A stretch of 64,000 bases of DNA from Verrucomicrobiota bacterium (lineage in GTDB: Bacteria; Verrucomicrobiota; Verrucomicrobiia; Verrucomicrobiales; Akkermansiaceae), in assembly GCA_026397725.1 (NCBI GenBank), contig JAPLUI010000119.1:1-64000 (forward strand), read 5' to 3'. Shown here one piece after another: positions 8,475-17,589 of the stretch (position 1 is its first letter; the number at the start of each line of letters is the position of its first letter). The translations under genes were made by a program, and so were the position numbers. The notes beneath the pieces are model-generated. The model did not search any database. It was not told the DNA's origin and saw nothing but the letters and a program-made list of their open reading frames with translations.

Positions 8475-9895
8475 ATCGTTGCTACTTTCGTGAGTTGGAT
8501 CGTGGATTGGCCCTGCTTCAGGGACTGGGCACCGCCGGCATGATCGAGATCGCTTGCTCGGCCTTAAGCGTGAGTCGGATTTGCCCATCGATCACCGGAA
8601 CGGTCGTCTTATCGGGAGCAAGCCCTTCCATGGTGATGTCATGGATGGCCACCTGCTGGACCGACCTCCAATCCTCAGGCAGTTGCCATGACCGCTCGGT
8701 GTAGCCCTGTCGGCTGTAGGCGATAATCTCTTTCTTGTTCCACAAGGCCGGAACGAAAAGGTGATCGTCTTCACGAAGGACAAAATCGCCCTTGCGGATG
8801 ATGCGTTTGCCCGCTTCGGTTCTCGCGATGACTCCATCGCTATAGAACAGCGCGTCATTCTCAAACTTCACCCGCTGAAACCGACCCAAGTAATACCAGG
8901 GAAGCGTTGTGCGACAGAACATTCCGAGGAATCCGGGCATGGTATTCTTGTTCTCCAGCCAGATTTCCTCGCCATGCATGCTGGAGCCGAAGCGGAAATC
9001 GCCATCACCGCCGCGGTTCGTGCGGCCTCGCGCCATCAGGTATTCCGGAATTTGCAACTGGTATTGGGTGTCACAGAAATACCACCAGCACATTGCCTGC
9101 AGGCCGGTGAAGCCTTCTCCGGGCGGGTGGGCCCAAAAGATGCCCTCGCCCGTGACATCGAAACCACGGTCCCGCCAGTAGTGGAAGATTTGGCGCTGGG
9201 TTTCCACATATCTCTCCGGAGTGAGGCCGCCGTTTTCGGGTTTGGCGTGCCAGAGACTGATCGGCTTGCCGCCATCGCGGTTGGCAATGAACACATCAAT
9301 ATGAATGGTGTGACCCTCTTTCAGTTCGGGAATCATCTTGATCAGCCCATCAATGCGCCGCTGCGCCAAGCCCGCTTCCCATTCTTTGGGATAGACCACA
9401 TTGTACATGTCCTCCCCTTTCACCTGGATTCCGGCGACGAGCAATTTCCCGCTTTCATCCTTGGCGAAGCAATCCTTGGCCACGTATTCCTCCCACAACG
9501 GACTTTGCTTGTAGGCGTCCACCATGTTGATGTGGAGGCTGACGGTGGTGTTATGCTTTCGGCCTTCGCGAATGAGCCAGCGCAGGCTTTCGAGCGCGGT
9601 GGCGTCCTGCGCTCGCTTCAGGCGGGGATTGACCTCGCTCCAGGCGGGATAACCGTGGTCGTGCCCGCCTTTCTGCCAGCCGACCAAATAAATGATCTTG
9701 GGGATTCCGCGCGTCAGGTTGTCGGTCTTGCGGATGACCTCGAGCGCCTCCTCGAAAGTGCAAAACGCCTCGTGCCCTTCACGAAAGAAGGGAAAGCCCA
9801 CCAGACGCTCGACCGGCTCTCCCTCCATGCCCAGGAAGAGCTTCATGACCAGGGTCTGATGGTAGTCGTGGTAGAAGGGTGCCACGACTATGTCG
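8471..9895. repeat. Duplicated GH101-like module, copy A
   Basis: This segment is highly similar at nucleotide level to 14025-15455: the GH101-like barrel, its stop, the same 43-base spacer and even the first two codons of the next gene (Met-Asn). The similarity fades upstream of the Ala-Pro-Phe-Tyr-His-Asp start of the barrel. It indicates an internal duplication within the operon. Confidence 0.85.
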
Positions 9896-12303
9896 GTGGT
9901 GGCATTGAGGCGCTTGGCACCCTGCACCACCGTGGCTTCAATCGTGGCAATGCCGCCCTCTTTGGGCTGCACCATGTCTCCCTCAATCGCCACGACATCC
10001 ACATTTCCGCTGGCGCTTTTGGTCCGCGCCTTGATCACCACCTCCGAGGGATGAAGAGCACGCTGGGAGCCGTCGGAAAAGAACCCGGTCACGGTCAGTT
10101 TTCCTGTGGCTTTCGGTTCGCGCACGGGATTAAGAACCTTTCGATCAACCGACACCGTTAGTCGCTCCAACAGCTTGGCCCCGGGTTGGGTTACCACAGT
10201 CGGCGGGACCTTGGCCACCTTGGTCTCGTCCACCGGCAGCCAGTTGAACACCACCGGCTTCGGTTCCACCTTGGTCCCGGCGGCCACGACTTCAAAATCG
10301 CCCACGTGATACTCGCGCGACCCGCGCTGACGATCGGCGTTATCGAGTTCGATCCGCTCGCTGGATGAATACAAGCCCACCCAGACCTGGTATTTCCCCG
10401 GTGCGGCGTCGGCCGGCAGGACGATGGGGAATGGCCCTTCGCGTACGAATCCGCTGGCCGGCCACCGGGTGGCCGGCAAGTCCGGAACGAAATCGGCCCC
10501 GAGGTGGCTGCCGTCCGGGCGCACCACATGGACGAAGGCCGACAGTTCCACGGGCGACGAGCCAGTGGAGCGGAAGGTGTAAGTGGCTTGAACCGTGCCG
10601 CCGGGTGGCACGCGGTCACGGTCCAGTTCCAGCCGGGCGAAGGCCGGCCGGAAACCTGCGGCGCTGGCGCGGGGTTCCGCACCCTTCTGGCTGGGTTCGG
10701 CTTTGCCTGGTGAGGAAACCTTCGCCGTCGCGGCCATGGCTGACTTGGCTTCGCCGGCGGCAGGTGTGGTGTAGCGAATCTTTTTGAATGCAGCCGAGCC
10801 GCCGCGAGCGGCCAGGCCGATCGGCCCCGGGCGAAGCTCCGGCACGCAACGGTTGATGACGAGCACGTCATCCACATAGACGTCCACCATCTGTTCCACC
10901 ACGATCAGGCGGAGTTGGTGGGTGCTTTTCGGAAGGGGCCAATGGCGGGTTTGAATGGCATTGCCCGAAGGCGCGACGAGAGACACCTGGCCGGCCGGAG
11001 CTTCCTTGGGGCGCAGTTCCACCGCGAATCCCGGCTGCGTTTCTGGCTGGCCAAACTGGATTCCCGCCGCGTTTGCGCCTTGGAACTCCACCGTCGCGGT
11101 GACCATGAACGAGGAAGCGCCTGCCGGCACGCCGGGCAGCGGACGCACCAACCGCTCCTGGGGCGCATCGATTCGCATCGCGGGCAGGTCTTTCGCGGCG
11201 CCGAACGCCTTGTCCAGGCCCGGCCAGTAGGTGGGATTCAATCCGCCGCCAACGCGCGGCACCAGCTTCACCGGCCAGGCCAGGCGCGCGTAGGGTTCAC
11301 TCACGCGCGTAAACAGCATGAGCCGCTCGCCTTGGCGCTCCACCGTCCGGACGCTGTAGCCTTGCTGGCCGGTGGAGGCCAACAGGAGGTTGTCTTTGAC
11401 TTCCTCGAACGGGCCTTCTGGGCGGTCCGCTTGGAAAACGATCGTGGCCGCAGTGACGTTGGGATCGCTCCAACGCTGCGATTGCCCGTAATTGTCGGCG
11501 GTCAGTGCGATCAGATACCACTTGCCGCCGAGCTTGAACACGTCGGGCACCTCGAAGCAGTTGAAGCGATTCGGCGTGCAGACCGGATCGCCGACTTCCC
11601 AATGCACCAGGTCCTTCGAGCGGCAGAGCGTGATGCAGGCGGAATGGAACGCGTCCGCCTGCCCTTTACGGCGCATCATCACATAGCCCAGCCAGCCGGA
11701 GCCAGAGGGATCCGGAACCACCGCCAGGTCGCGGCAGTCGATGTGGGGCCAGGCATGGAACTTGAACGGAGCGGGCGGCTCGTGGATGCTGTAGTAGCGT
11801 GCCGGATCGGGCTCGATGATCGGATTGCCCGCGTGGCGGGTGAAGTTGACGCCATCGGACGACGGGGAGGTGGCCAGACACATCGACTGGCGGCAACGGT
11901 CCGCCGGTTGGTGATTGCCGCAGTAGAACAGATACACCGTGTTGTTGTGCTCGACCGCGCAGCCGGTGAACAGCTTCCAGGAATCGTCGTAGCTGCCCTG
12001 GGGGCCCATGCGCAGCGCCACCGGCAGTTCCTTCCAATGAATCAGATCTCGGCTGACCGCGTGGCCGATGCTCCCGTCGTCCGAGGCGGGGCGGGCCTCG
12101 TCGCGGCGAAGCTGCAAATGGAACAGGTGGGTCTCATCGCCGCGCTGCAGATACCAGGTGTCCCACATGCTCATGCCGGGCGGGTGATAGAGCCCCGGCT
12201 CCTGCTTCGGCTCCGCCGACTGGCCGGAACCCGCGAGCAACAGGGCGGTGAGGAAGGAGAGAGTGTGTTTCACGGTGGTGTGTTTCATAGCGGTGTGTTT
12301 CAT
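8518..12303 (-). CDS. Chimeric glycosidase: GH32-like propeller plus GH101-like barrel
   Basis: About 1261 residues, secreted. Residues ~30-380 form a GH32/GH43-type five-bladed propeller with Cys-Arg-Asp-Leu (RDP-like) and Phe-Glu-Val-Pro-Asp-Val-Phe (the EC/VP-D acid-base site); a concanavalin-like module (~390-540), a beta-sandwich (~580-690) and a Big2-like module (~720-800) follow. The C-terminal ~455 residues match endo-alpha-N-acetylgalactosaminidase-like (GH101-related) barrels: Val-Gly-Trp-Gln-Lys-Gly-Gly-His-Asp, Ser-Leu-His-Ile-Asn-Met, His-Ile-Asp-Val-Phe and Thr-Gly-Glu-Gly-Ile, the last two carrying candidate catalytic acids. The exact start is uncertain because the 5' end is a tandem Met-Lys-His-Thr repeat with ATGs at 12303 and 12288 and a GTG at 12273. 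Confidence 0.8.
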   Translation of the reverse strand: MKHTAMKHTTVKHTLSFLTALLLAGSGQSAEPKQEPGLYHPPGMSMWDTWYLQRGDETHLFHLQLRRDEARPASDDGSIGHAVSRDLIHWKELPVALRMGPQGSYDDSWKLFTGCAVEHNNTVYLFYCGNHQPADRCRQSMCLATSPSSDGVNFTRHAGNPIIEPDPARYYSIHEPPAPFKFHAWPHIDCRDLAVVPDPSGSGWLGYVMMRRKGQADAFHSACITLCRSKDLVHWEVGDPVCTPNRFNCFEVPDVFKLGGKWYLIALTADNYGQSQRWSDPNVTAATIVFQADRPEGPFEEVKDNLLLASTGQQGYSVRTVERQGERLMLFTRVSEPYARLAWPVKLVPRVGGGLNPTYWPGLDKAFGAAKDLPAMRIDAPQERLVRPLPGVPAGASSFMVTATVEFQGANAAGIQFGQPETQPGFAVELRPKEAPAGQVSLVAPSGNAIQTRHWPLPKSTHQLRLIVVEQMVDVYVDDVLVINRCVPELRPGPIGLAARGGSAAFKKIRYTTPAAGEAKSAMAATAKVSSPGKAEPSQKGAEPRASAAGFRPAFARLELDRDRVPPGGTVQATYTFRSTGSSPVELSAFVHVVRPDGSHLGADFVPDLPATRWPASGFVREGPFPIVLPADAAPGKYQVWVGLYSSSERIELDNADRQRGSREYHVGDFEVVAAGTKVEPKPVVFNWLPVDETKVAKVPPTVVTQPGAKLLERLTVSVDRKVLNPVREPKATGKLTVTGFFSDGSQRALHPSEVVIKARTKSASGNVDVVAIEGDMVQPKEGGIATIEATVVQGAKRLNATTDIVVAPFYHDYHQTLVMKLFLGMEGEPVERLVGFPFFREGHEAFCTFEEALEVIRKTDNLTRGIPKIIYLVGWQKGGHDHGYPAWSEVNPRLKRAQDATALESLRWLIREGRKHNTTVSLHINMVDAYKQSPLWEEYVAKDCFAKDESGKLLVAGIQVKGEDMYNVVYPKEWEAGLAQRRIDGLIKMIPELKEGHTIHIDVFIANRDGGKPISLWHAKPENGGLTPERYVETQRQIFHYWRDRGFDVTGEGIFWAHPPGEGFTGLQAMCWWYFCDTQYQLQIPEYLMARGRTNRGGDGDFRFGSSMHGEEIWLENKNTMPGFLGMFCRTTLPWYYLGRFQRVKFENDALFYSDGVIARTEAGKRIIRKGDFVLREDDHLFVPALWNKKEIIAYSRQGYTERSWQLPEDWRSVQQVAIHDITMEGLAPDKTTVPVIDGQIRLTLKAEQAISIMPAVPSP

Positions 12304-12402
12304 AGTGGGTGGTCTGATTGTTTGCATTCCTATTCGGCGTGTTCATCCTGTGGCGAAGCGACTTGACAACCGGCTCCAGCGGTGAGATCCGCTCGGAAAT
12401 TG

Positions 12403-14028
12403 TCATATACTTTCACGTATGTGAAGTGCTGAACGTAAGAGTTCGACCCTGGCCACAGCCGGCTTGGAACCGGCTCCGCTTGACGTTGGTTTTGAGGTGC
12501 CATTTCTGGGGCCCCAGTAGTGGACGTCCTGCAGTTCCGCCTTGCCACCGATGCTTGCCAACGCCAAGGCTGCCGTCGGGAAGTTCAGACCCCGGCCGTT
12601 GATCCCGTAATTATTATCAATGTAAACCACGATGTGCTGATCGACGCAGACCACTCGAACCATGTGAGTGCTCCCAGGCTTGAGCGGCCATGTTCGCGCC
12701 GCCACCCGCCCTTTCCCAGGTTGCTCTCCAACCACCCAATCGAAGCAGCCGTTCGTCGAATCCAGAAACAGCGTGCTGCGATCTCCTTGACCGGCCTTTT
12801 GGAAGGTAATGCCAGCGGCGGATGCTGTTCCCAATTTCAAGTTGGCAGTGAGCATGAAATTGGCCACGCCAGCCGGGGGAAACTCGACCGTCGTCCGCTG
12901 ATCGTCTCGCCCTTTGAGTTCTTGTTTCGGACCGAAAAGCTTCTCATTCTCCGGCCACCAGACATCCTGGACTCCACCACCCTCGCGCGGCTTCAGCTTC
13001 ACGCCGAGGCTGAGCTTTTCCGTACAGGCAAAGGCGAGCCGCTCGCCCTTGAAGTCCACCGACCGCATGCTGTAGTAGCTGTTGGCGTTCTCAACCCCGG
13101 CCATCAGGCAATTGTTTTTGACCAGCTTGAACGGCCCTTCCGGGGTATCCGCTTCAGCAACCAAGTGGCCCCAACGCAGCAGCGGATCGTCGCCATGGCG
13201 GACGCCTTCACGGGGGTAGCATGCCATCATCGTGAGATACCACTTGCCCCCCAGTTGAAAGACATCGGGCACTTCATGCAAACCCCAGAGGCCGCCATGA
13301 AATGCAGGAGGATGCACCTCCCAATGCACCAGATCCCTGGAGGTAACCCGGGCGATGCAGGCCGAATCCTGCCCGTCCTTCCTGTCACGCAGGCGCGCTG
13401 TGATATAGCCGTGAAACAGGCCCGTTTTCGGGTCCTTGATGATGGCGATATCGCGCCAGTCCATCAGGGCCATCCTCCCATCCACCCCACCGCTCCAGGG
13501 ATGCGTCTTCGCGTGATAGGGGTATGCCGGCGCCGGATCGTTCTCGGTGTCATACCAGCACGCGTCGGGCCTGATGATCGGATTGTCGGGATGTTGAGTG
13601 AAGGTCTTGCCGCCGTCGCTCGAGATGGACAAGCAGGTCCGGTTGCAGAGACGCTGGTTGATCCCCTTGTTTGCCGTCCAAAACAGGAAGATTTTCCCCT
13701 CGTGCTGGACCGCGCAACCGGTCCAAACAGGCTCCTGCTCGCCATGGTAGTTGCGTTCCGCCGCCGTGAACGCCGATTGCGGCATGATTGCCCGGTCCGG
13801 TTCCCAGTGAACACAGTCCTGGCTCGTGGCGTGCCAGACATCATTCAGGTGGAAAAGGTGGACCGTCCCGTTGGCATTCAGCAGCCAGGGATCATACACA
13901 AGGACACCAGGAGGTTGGTAGAGGGCGGTTTCATCGCGGCCCGGCAATGGCTGCGCGGCTGTTGTGTTACAGATGCCGGCAGCCGCAATGGCCAGCACGA
14001 GCGGGAATTTCAGAAGACGCTGGTTCAT
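12403..14028 (-). CDS. Secreted GH32-like glycosidase
   Basis: About 541 residues. The start at 14028 precedes a clear signal peptide (Met-Asn-Gln-Arg-Leu-Leu-Lys, hydrophobic Leu-Val-Leu-Ala-Ile-Ala-Ala-Ala-Gly); upstream in-frame codons fall in the duplicated 3' end of the previous gene. A five-bladed propeller covers ~30-370: Val-Tyr-Asp-Pro-Trp where GH32 enzymes have Trp-x-Asn-Asp-Pro-Asn-Gly, Asp-Trp-Arg-Asp-Ile for the Arg-Asp motif and His-Glu-Val-Pro-Asp-Val-Phe for the acid-base motif. A concanavalin-like C-terminal module follows, as in GH32. The altered nucleophile motif means fructan hydrolysis should not be assumed; in this operon another glycan is more likely. It is a paralogue of the propeller half of the downstream chimera. 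Confidence 0.78.
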   Translation of the reverse strand: MNQRLLKFPLVLAIAAAGICNTTAAQPLPGRDETALYQPPGVLVYDPWLLNANGTVHLFHLNDVWHATSQDCVHWEPDRAIMPQSAFTAAERNYHGEQEPVWTGCAVQHEGKIFLFWTANKGINQRLCNRTCLSISSDGGKTFTQHPDNPIIRPDACWYDTENDPAPAYPYHAKTHPWSGGVDGRMALMDWRDIAIIKDPKTGLFHGYITARLRDRKDGQDSACIARVTSRDLVHWEVHPPAFHGGLWGLHEVPDVFQLGGKWYLTMMACYPREGVRHGDDPLLRWGHLVAEADTPEGPFKLVKNNCLMAGVENANSYYSMRSVDFKGERLAFACTEKLSLGVKLKPREGGGVQDVWWPENEKLFGPKQELKGRDDQRTTVEFPPAGVANFMLTANLKLGTASAAGITFQKAGQGDRSTLFLDSTNGCFDWVVGEQPGKGRVAARTWPLKPGSTHMVRVVCVDQHIVVYIDNNYGINGRGLNFPTAALALASIGGKAELQDVHYWGPRNGTSKPTSSGAGSKPAVARVELLRSALHIRESI

Positions 14029-15455
14029 ATTGTTGTTTATTTCATGAGTTGAATGGTAGATCGGCCCTACTTCAGGGACTGGGCACCGCCGGCACGATCG
14101 AGATCGCTTGCTCGGCCATGAGCGTGAGCCGGATCTTTCCATCGATCACCGGAACGGTCGTCGTGTTGGGAGCAAGCCCTTCCATGGTGATGTCATGGAT
14201 GGCCACCTGCTGGACCGACCTCCATTCCTCGGGCAGTTGCCATGACCGGTCGGTGTAACCCTGTCGGCTGTAGGCGACAATCTCCATTTGATTCCATAAG
14301 GCAGGGACGAAGAGGTTGTCGTTTTCGCGGAGCAGGAACTTGCCTTTGCGGATGATGCTGTTGCCTGCTTCGGTTCTCGCGATTACGCCGTCGCTGTAGT
14401 GGACTGCCTCGTATTCAAATTTCACCCGCTCCAGCCTGCTCAGGTAATACCAGGGCAGAGTGGTGCGACAGAACATCCCGAGGAATCCGGGCATCGTGTC
14501 CTTGTTCTCCATCCAGATATCCTCGCCGTGCATGCTGGAACCGAAGCGGAAATCGCCATCACCACCGCGGTCGGTGCGGCCTCGCGCCATCAGGTATTCC
14601 GGAATTTGCATCTGGTATTGGGTGTCACAGAAATACCACCAGGACATTGCCTGCAGGCCGGTAAAACCTTCTCCGGGCGGGTGGGCCCAAGAGATGCCTT
14701 CGCCCGTGACATCGAAGCCGCGATCACGCCAGTAGTGGAAGATTTGGCGCTGGGTCTCCACATATCTCTCTGGAGTGAGGCCGCCGTTTTCGGGTTTGGC
14801 GTGCCAGAGACTCAACGGCTTGGCGCCTTCGTCCTGGGCAATGAATACATCGATGTGGATGGTGTGCCCCTCCTCCAATTCGGGGATCATCTCGATCAAC
14901 CTGTCGATCCGCCGCTGCGCCAGCCCGGCCGCCCATTCCTTCGGGTAAACCACCGCATATATCGGCTCTCCTATCACCTGGATGGTTCGGGAGTAAAGGT
15001 TGCCGCTTTCGTCCTTGGCTAGGCAGTCATTGGTGACGTATTCGTCCCACAACGGACTCAGCTCATAGGCATCTGTCATGTTGATGTGGAGGCTCACCGT
15101 GGTGTTATACCTTCGCCCTTCGCGAATGAGCCAGCGCAGGCTATCAAGAGCGGTGGCATCCTGTGGACGCTTCATGCGGGGATTGACCTCGCTCCAGGCG
15201 GGATAACCGTGATCATGCCCGCCTTTCTGCCAGCCGACCAAATAAATGATCTTGGGGATTCCGCGCGCCAGGTTGTCGGTCTTGCGGATGACCTCGAGCG
15301 CCTCCTCGAATGTGCAAAACACTTCGTGCCCTTCACGAAAGGACGGAGTACCCACCAGACGCGGGACAGGGTCTCCTTCCATGCCCAGGAAGAGCTTCAT
15401 GACCAAGGTCTGATGGTAGTCGTGGTAGAAAGGTGCCACGACCACCTCGGTGGTC
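14025..15455. repeat. Duplicated GH101-like module, copy B
   Basis: Partner of 8471-9895. By eye roughly nine of ten bases match over the compared stretches, extending through the stop codon and the 43-base spacer to the ATG of the following gene. The two copies sit behind different N-terminal architectures. Confidence 0.85.
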
Positions 15456-17536
15456 GCCTTGAATTCCCGGCCATCCCGATTGACCACGACTTCGATGCTG
15501 GCGACGCCCCCGTCCTTGGGGATGATCTTTCCATTCTCGACGGCGGCCACTGTGACACCGCCGCTTGCGTCCTTGGTCTTGACGGTGATCATGGCGTCGG
15601 AAAGGGGCAGGATTTGTTCGATGCCGTTCGAGTCGATGGCCTTGAGCGTGATCGTCCCGAAGCCGTTTGGCTGGAGCGCGGTCTTGAGCACTTTGGGATT
15701 TACGGAGATGGCCAGACTTTCCAGTGTGCCTGTGGTCGCAACGGCGGTCACCACCAGGCGGCAGAACCGCATCCCGGGGGGCAGGGTCAGGCGCAGCCTG
15801 TGCGGACCGGTGAGGGCGGCGATGCCCGGGTCGCCCGGCAGCACGTCCGTCCAGGAATCCAAGCTCTCGGACACTTGGAACTTGTAGGTGGCCAGGGCCC
15901 CCGGATCATACGGGATGGTCCAGGTCCAAGTGCCGGCGGTGTCTTCCAAAGCCGGCAGCGTGGCAGGGCTGGCGGCGGTGCCGCCCATGAAGAACTCGAC
16001 GCCGTTGGGCACGCCGTTGTGGTTCGAGTCCGCGCTCGCGCTTCCGCTCGCGCCGTTGGCGGTCTCCCAGGTGCCGTAGATGGTCCCGGTGCCGACAAAG
16101 GTGCAGGTCAGTTTGATGTTCGAGGCATCCTCATTGCCATATCCGGCCGCCTGGATGTGATAGGTGGTGCCGGCCGTCACCGTCACCGTCATGGTTTCGG
16201 CCACATCATCATCCTGCGGAGTGCCTGGGAGTGCCGTCAGCGCATCGACCGCAGACCCGGTATAGATCCCGAGCATCGCATCCCACTCGCCCCCGCCGCC
16301 CTTGGTCGAGCCCACGGTGCTGATCGTGTAACTGCCATTGGACGGCGCGGTCCATTTGAACCAAACCGTATTGTCGGCACCGATGATGGGTTCGCCCGTT
16401 TCCAGGGTGGCGTATGGAATGCCGGTGCCGGTCTGGATGCCGCTGGTGACGGGCAACGCGATCGCATTGGCGAAGTTGTCGTTCGGGGCAAGACCCGCCG
16501 TCGTGAAATTCCACGCCGCCTTGTCCGCGATGCCGGCAAATGTGAGTAAGGGATCGACGGCCGCCGTGAAGGCACCCGCGTCAATCTGCACGTAGCACCC
16601 GGCGTTCAAGGGGAGATCGGCGGCGGGATTGATCGTCGCCGTGAAACCGGCAACCGTGATCCGATCCGAGGTCACGTCGATGGTCGCGATCATGCTGTCG
16701 TCACTGGTCCGCTTGATGAGGATATTGCCTGTTCCCGGCTGAACGGGCACGTCGAACGTGACCGCCAGGCTGGCGGAGGGCCCCACGAGGCTCGCGTTGT
16801 CCGCCGGATTCAGGATCGCGACCACCGGAGCGGTGTGGGGCGGCACGACGCCGCTCAGTTGGGCATCGTCGAGACTGGTCTGGAAATACCCCGCCCAGTC
16901 AGCGGACGTTTGATGGTTGCGCTGGTAGCTGATCGTGATTGGCTGACCGATCATGGCTCCGGATGGGGGCGTGGTGTAAACAAGGGTAATGTCCTGCCAA
17001 CCGGTCTGCCCAACATAGCCCAGGTCGGCAACGCGGCTGTCGGCAAGGATCGTTGCCCCGTAGCCGATCCTCATGCGGTCCTGGATGTCGTAAATCGTTT
17101 CATCGCTTCGGGTTCCCACGGCGATGGTGAACTTGTAGATGGTGTTCGCCTGGAACACATTTGTGTCGGTGTGCGTGAGCGTACCACCGTCGTTGTTGCC
17201 CATATAGATGGTTGGTTGTCCCGAGTGTGTTGTCTGACCGCCAAAAGTCGCGTTGAAAGCTGCAGCAGACGAGTTATCAGCGTAAACCGCACCAGATCTG
17301 ACCCATCCGGTCCAGCTTCCACCTTCCGCGATGTCACCGTCGCTAAACAAGATGGTGTCCGCCTGGGCCGTGCCAGCCACGGCCAGAACCAGGGCGGCTG
17401 CCGCGGCGGCAAACCGTGAGCATGCGGATTTCGATCCTTCCGTTTGCGGTCGTTGCTTCCTTTTCGCGCGGAACGACGCCGCGCCAATTGTTAAAGCGCG
17501 GAGCGGCGGACGGAGGGACTGAATGACGGCAGGCAT
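14072..17536 (-). CDS. Large secreted multidomain GH101-like glycosidase
   Basis: About 1154 residues. Order: n-region and signal peptide to ~53, a jelly-roll-type module (~54-235), a Big_5-like module (~236-345), a PPC-like module (~350-485), the phylum-typical Asn-x-Asn-Gly-Val-Pro-Asn-Gly-Val-Glu-Phe-Phe-Met-Gly-Gly module (~484-600), a Big2-like module (~600-695), then the GH101-like barrel (~699-1154) with Val-Gly-Trp-Gln-Lys-Gly-Gly-His-Asp, His-Ile-Asp-Val-Phe and Thr-Gly-Glu-Gly-Ile. The Gly-Val-Glu-Phe-Phe module is usually C-terminal, so the barrel appears appended behind it. The start at 17536 is the last ATG before the signal peptide; an out-of-frame ATG at ~17598 suggests the original start may have shifted. 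First gene of the operon. Confidence 0.78.
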   Translation of the reverse strand: MPAVIQSLRPPLRALTIGAASFRAKRKQRPQTEGSKSACSRFAAAAAALVLAVAGTAQADTILFSDGDIAEGGSWTGWVRSGAVYADNSSAAAFNATFGGQTTHSGQPTIYMGNNDGGTLTHTDTNVFQANTIYKFTIAVGTRSDETIYDIQDRMRIGYGATILADSRVADLGYVGQTGWQDITLVYTTPPSGAMIGQPITISYQRNHQTSADWAGYFQTSLDDAQLSGVVPPHTAPVVAILNPADNASLVGPSASLAVTFDVPVQPGTGNILIKRTSDDSMIATIDVTSDRITVAGFTATINPAADLPLNAGCYVQIDAGAFTAAVDPLLTFAGIADKAAWNFTTAGLAPNDNFANAIALPVTSGIQTGTGIPYATLETGEPIIGADNTVWFKWTAPSNGSYTISTVGSTKGGGGEWDAMLGIYTGSAVDALTALPGTPQDDDVAETMTVTVTAGTTYHIQAAGYGNEDASNIKLTCTFVGTGTIYGTWETANGASGSASADSNHNGVPNGVEFFMGGTAASPATLPALEDTAGTWTWTIPYDPGALATYKFQVSESLDSWTDVLPGDPGIAALTGPHRLRLTLPPGMRFCRLVVTAVATTGTLESLAISVNPKVLKTALQPNGFGTITLKAIDSNGIEQILPLSDAMITVKTKDASGGVTVAAVENGKIIPKDGGVASIEVVVNRDGREFKATTEVVVAPFYHDYHQTLVMKLFLGMEGDPVPRLVGTPSFREGHEVFCTFEEALEVIRKTDNLARGIPKIIYLVGWQKGGHDHGYPAWSEVNPRMKRPQDATALDSLRWLIREGRRYNTTVSLHINMTDAYELSPLWDEYVTNDCLAKDESGNLYSRTIQVIGEPIYAVVYPKEWAAGLAQRRIDRLIEMIPELEEGHTIHIDVFIAQDEGAKPLSLWHAKPENGGLTPERYVETQRQIFHYWRDRGFDVTGEGISWAHPPGEGFTGLQAMSWWYFCDTQYQMQIPEYLMARGRTDRGGDGDFRFGSSMHGEDIWMENKDTMPGFLGMFCRTTLPWYYLSRLERVKFEYEAVHYSDGVIARTEAGNSIIRKGKFLLRENDNLFVPALWNQMEIVAYSRQGYTDRSWQLPEEWRSVQQVAIHDITMEGLAPNTTTVPVIDGKIRLTLMAEQAISIVPAVPSP

Positions 17537-17550
17537 GCGCCTGCCCAGGA

Positions 17551-17578
17551 GATCGCGGATCGTGGATCGTGGATCGTG
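17551..17578. repeat. Heptamer tandem repeat, unit GATCGTG
   Basis: Four consecutive 7-base units (GATCGCG then GATCGTG three times) lie just upstream of the start of the multidomain GH101-like gene. Confidence 0.9.
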
Positions 17579-17589
17579 GTGTGATGTTG

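Noticed and set aside
10915..12366. 483-codon open frame opposite the propeller part of the chimera
   Set aside because: Antisense shadow: Arg/Gly/His-rich composition, no motif, full overlap with the real gene.
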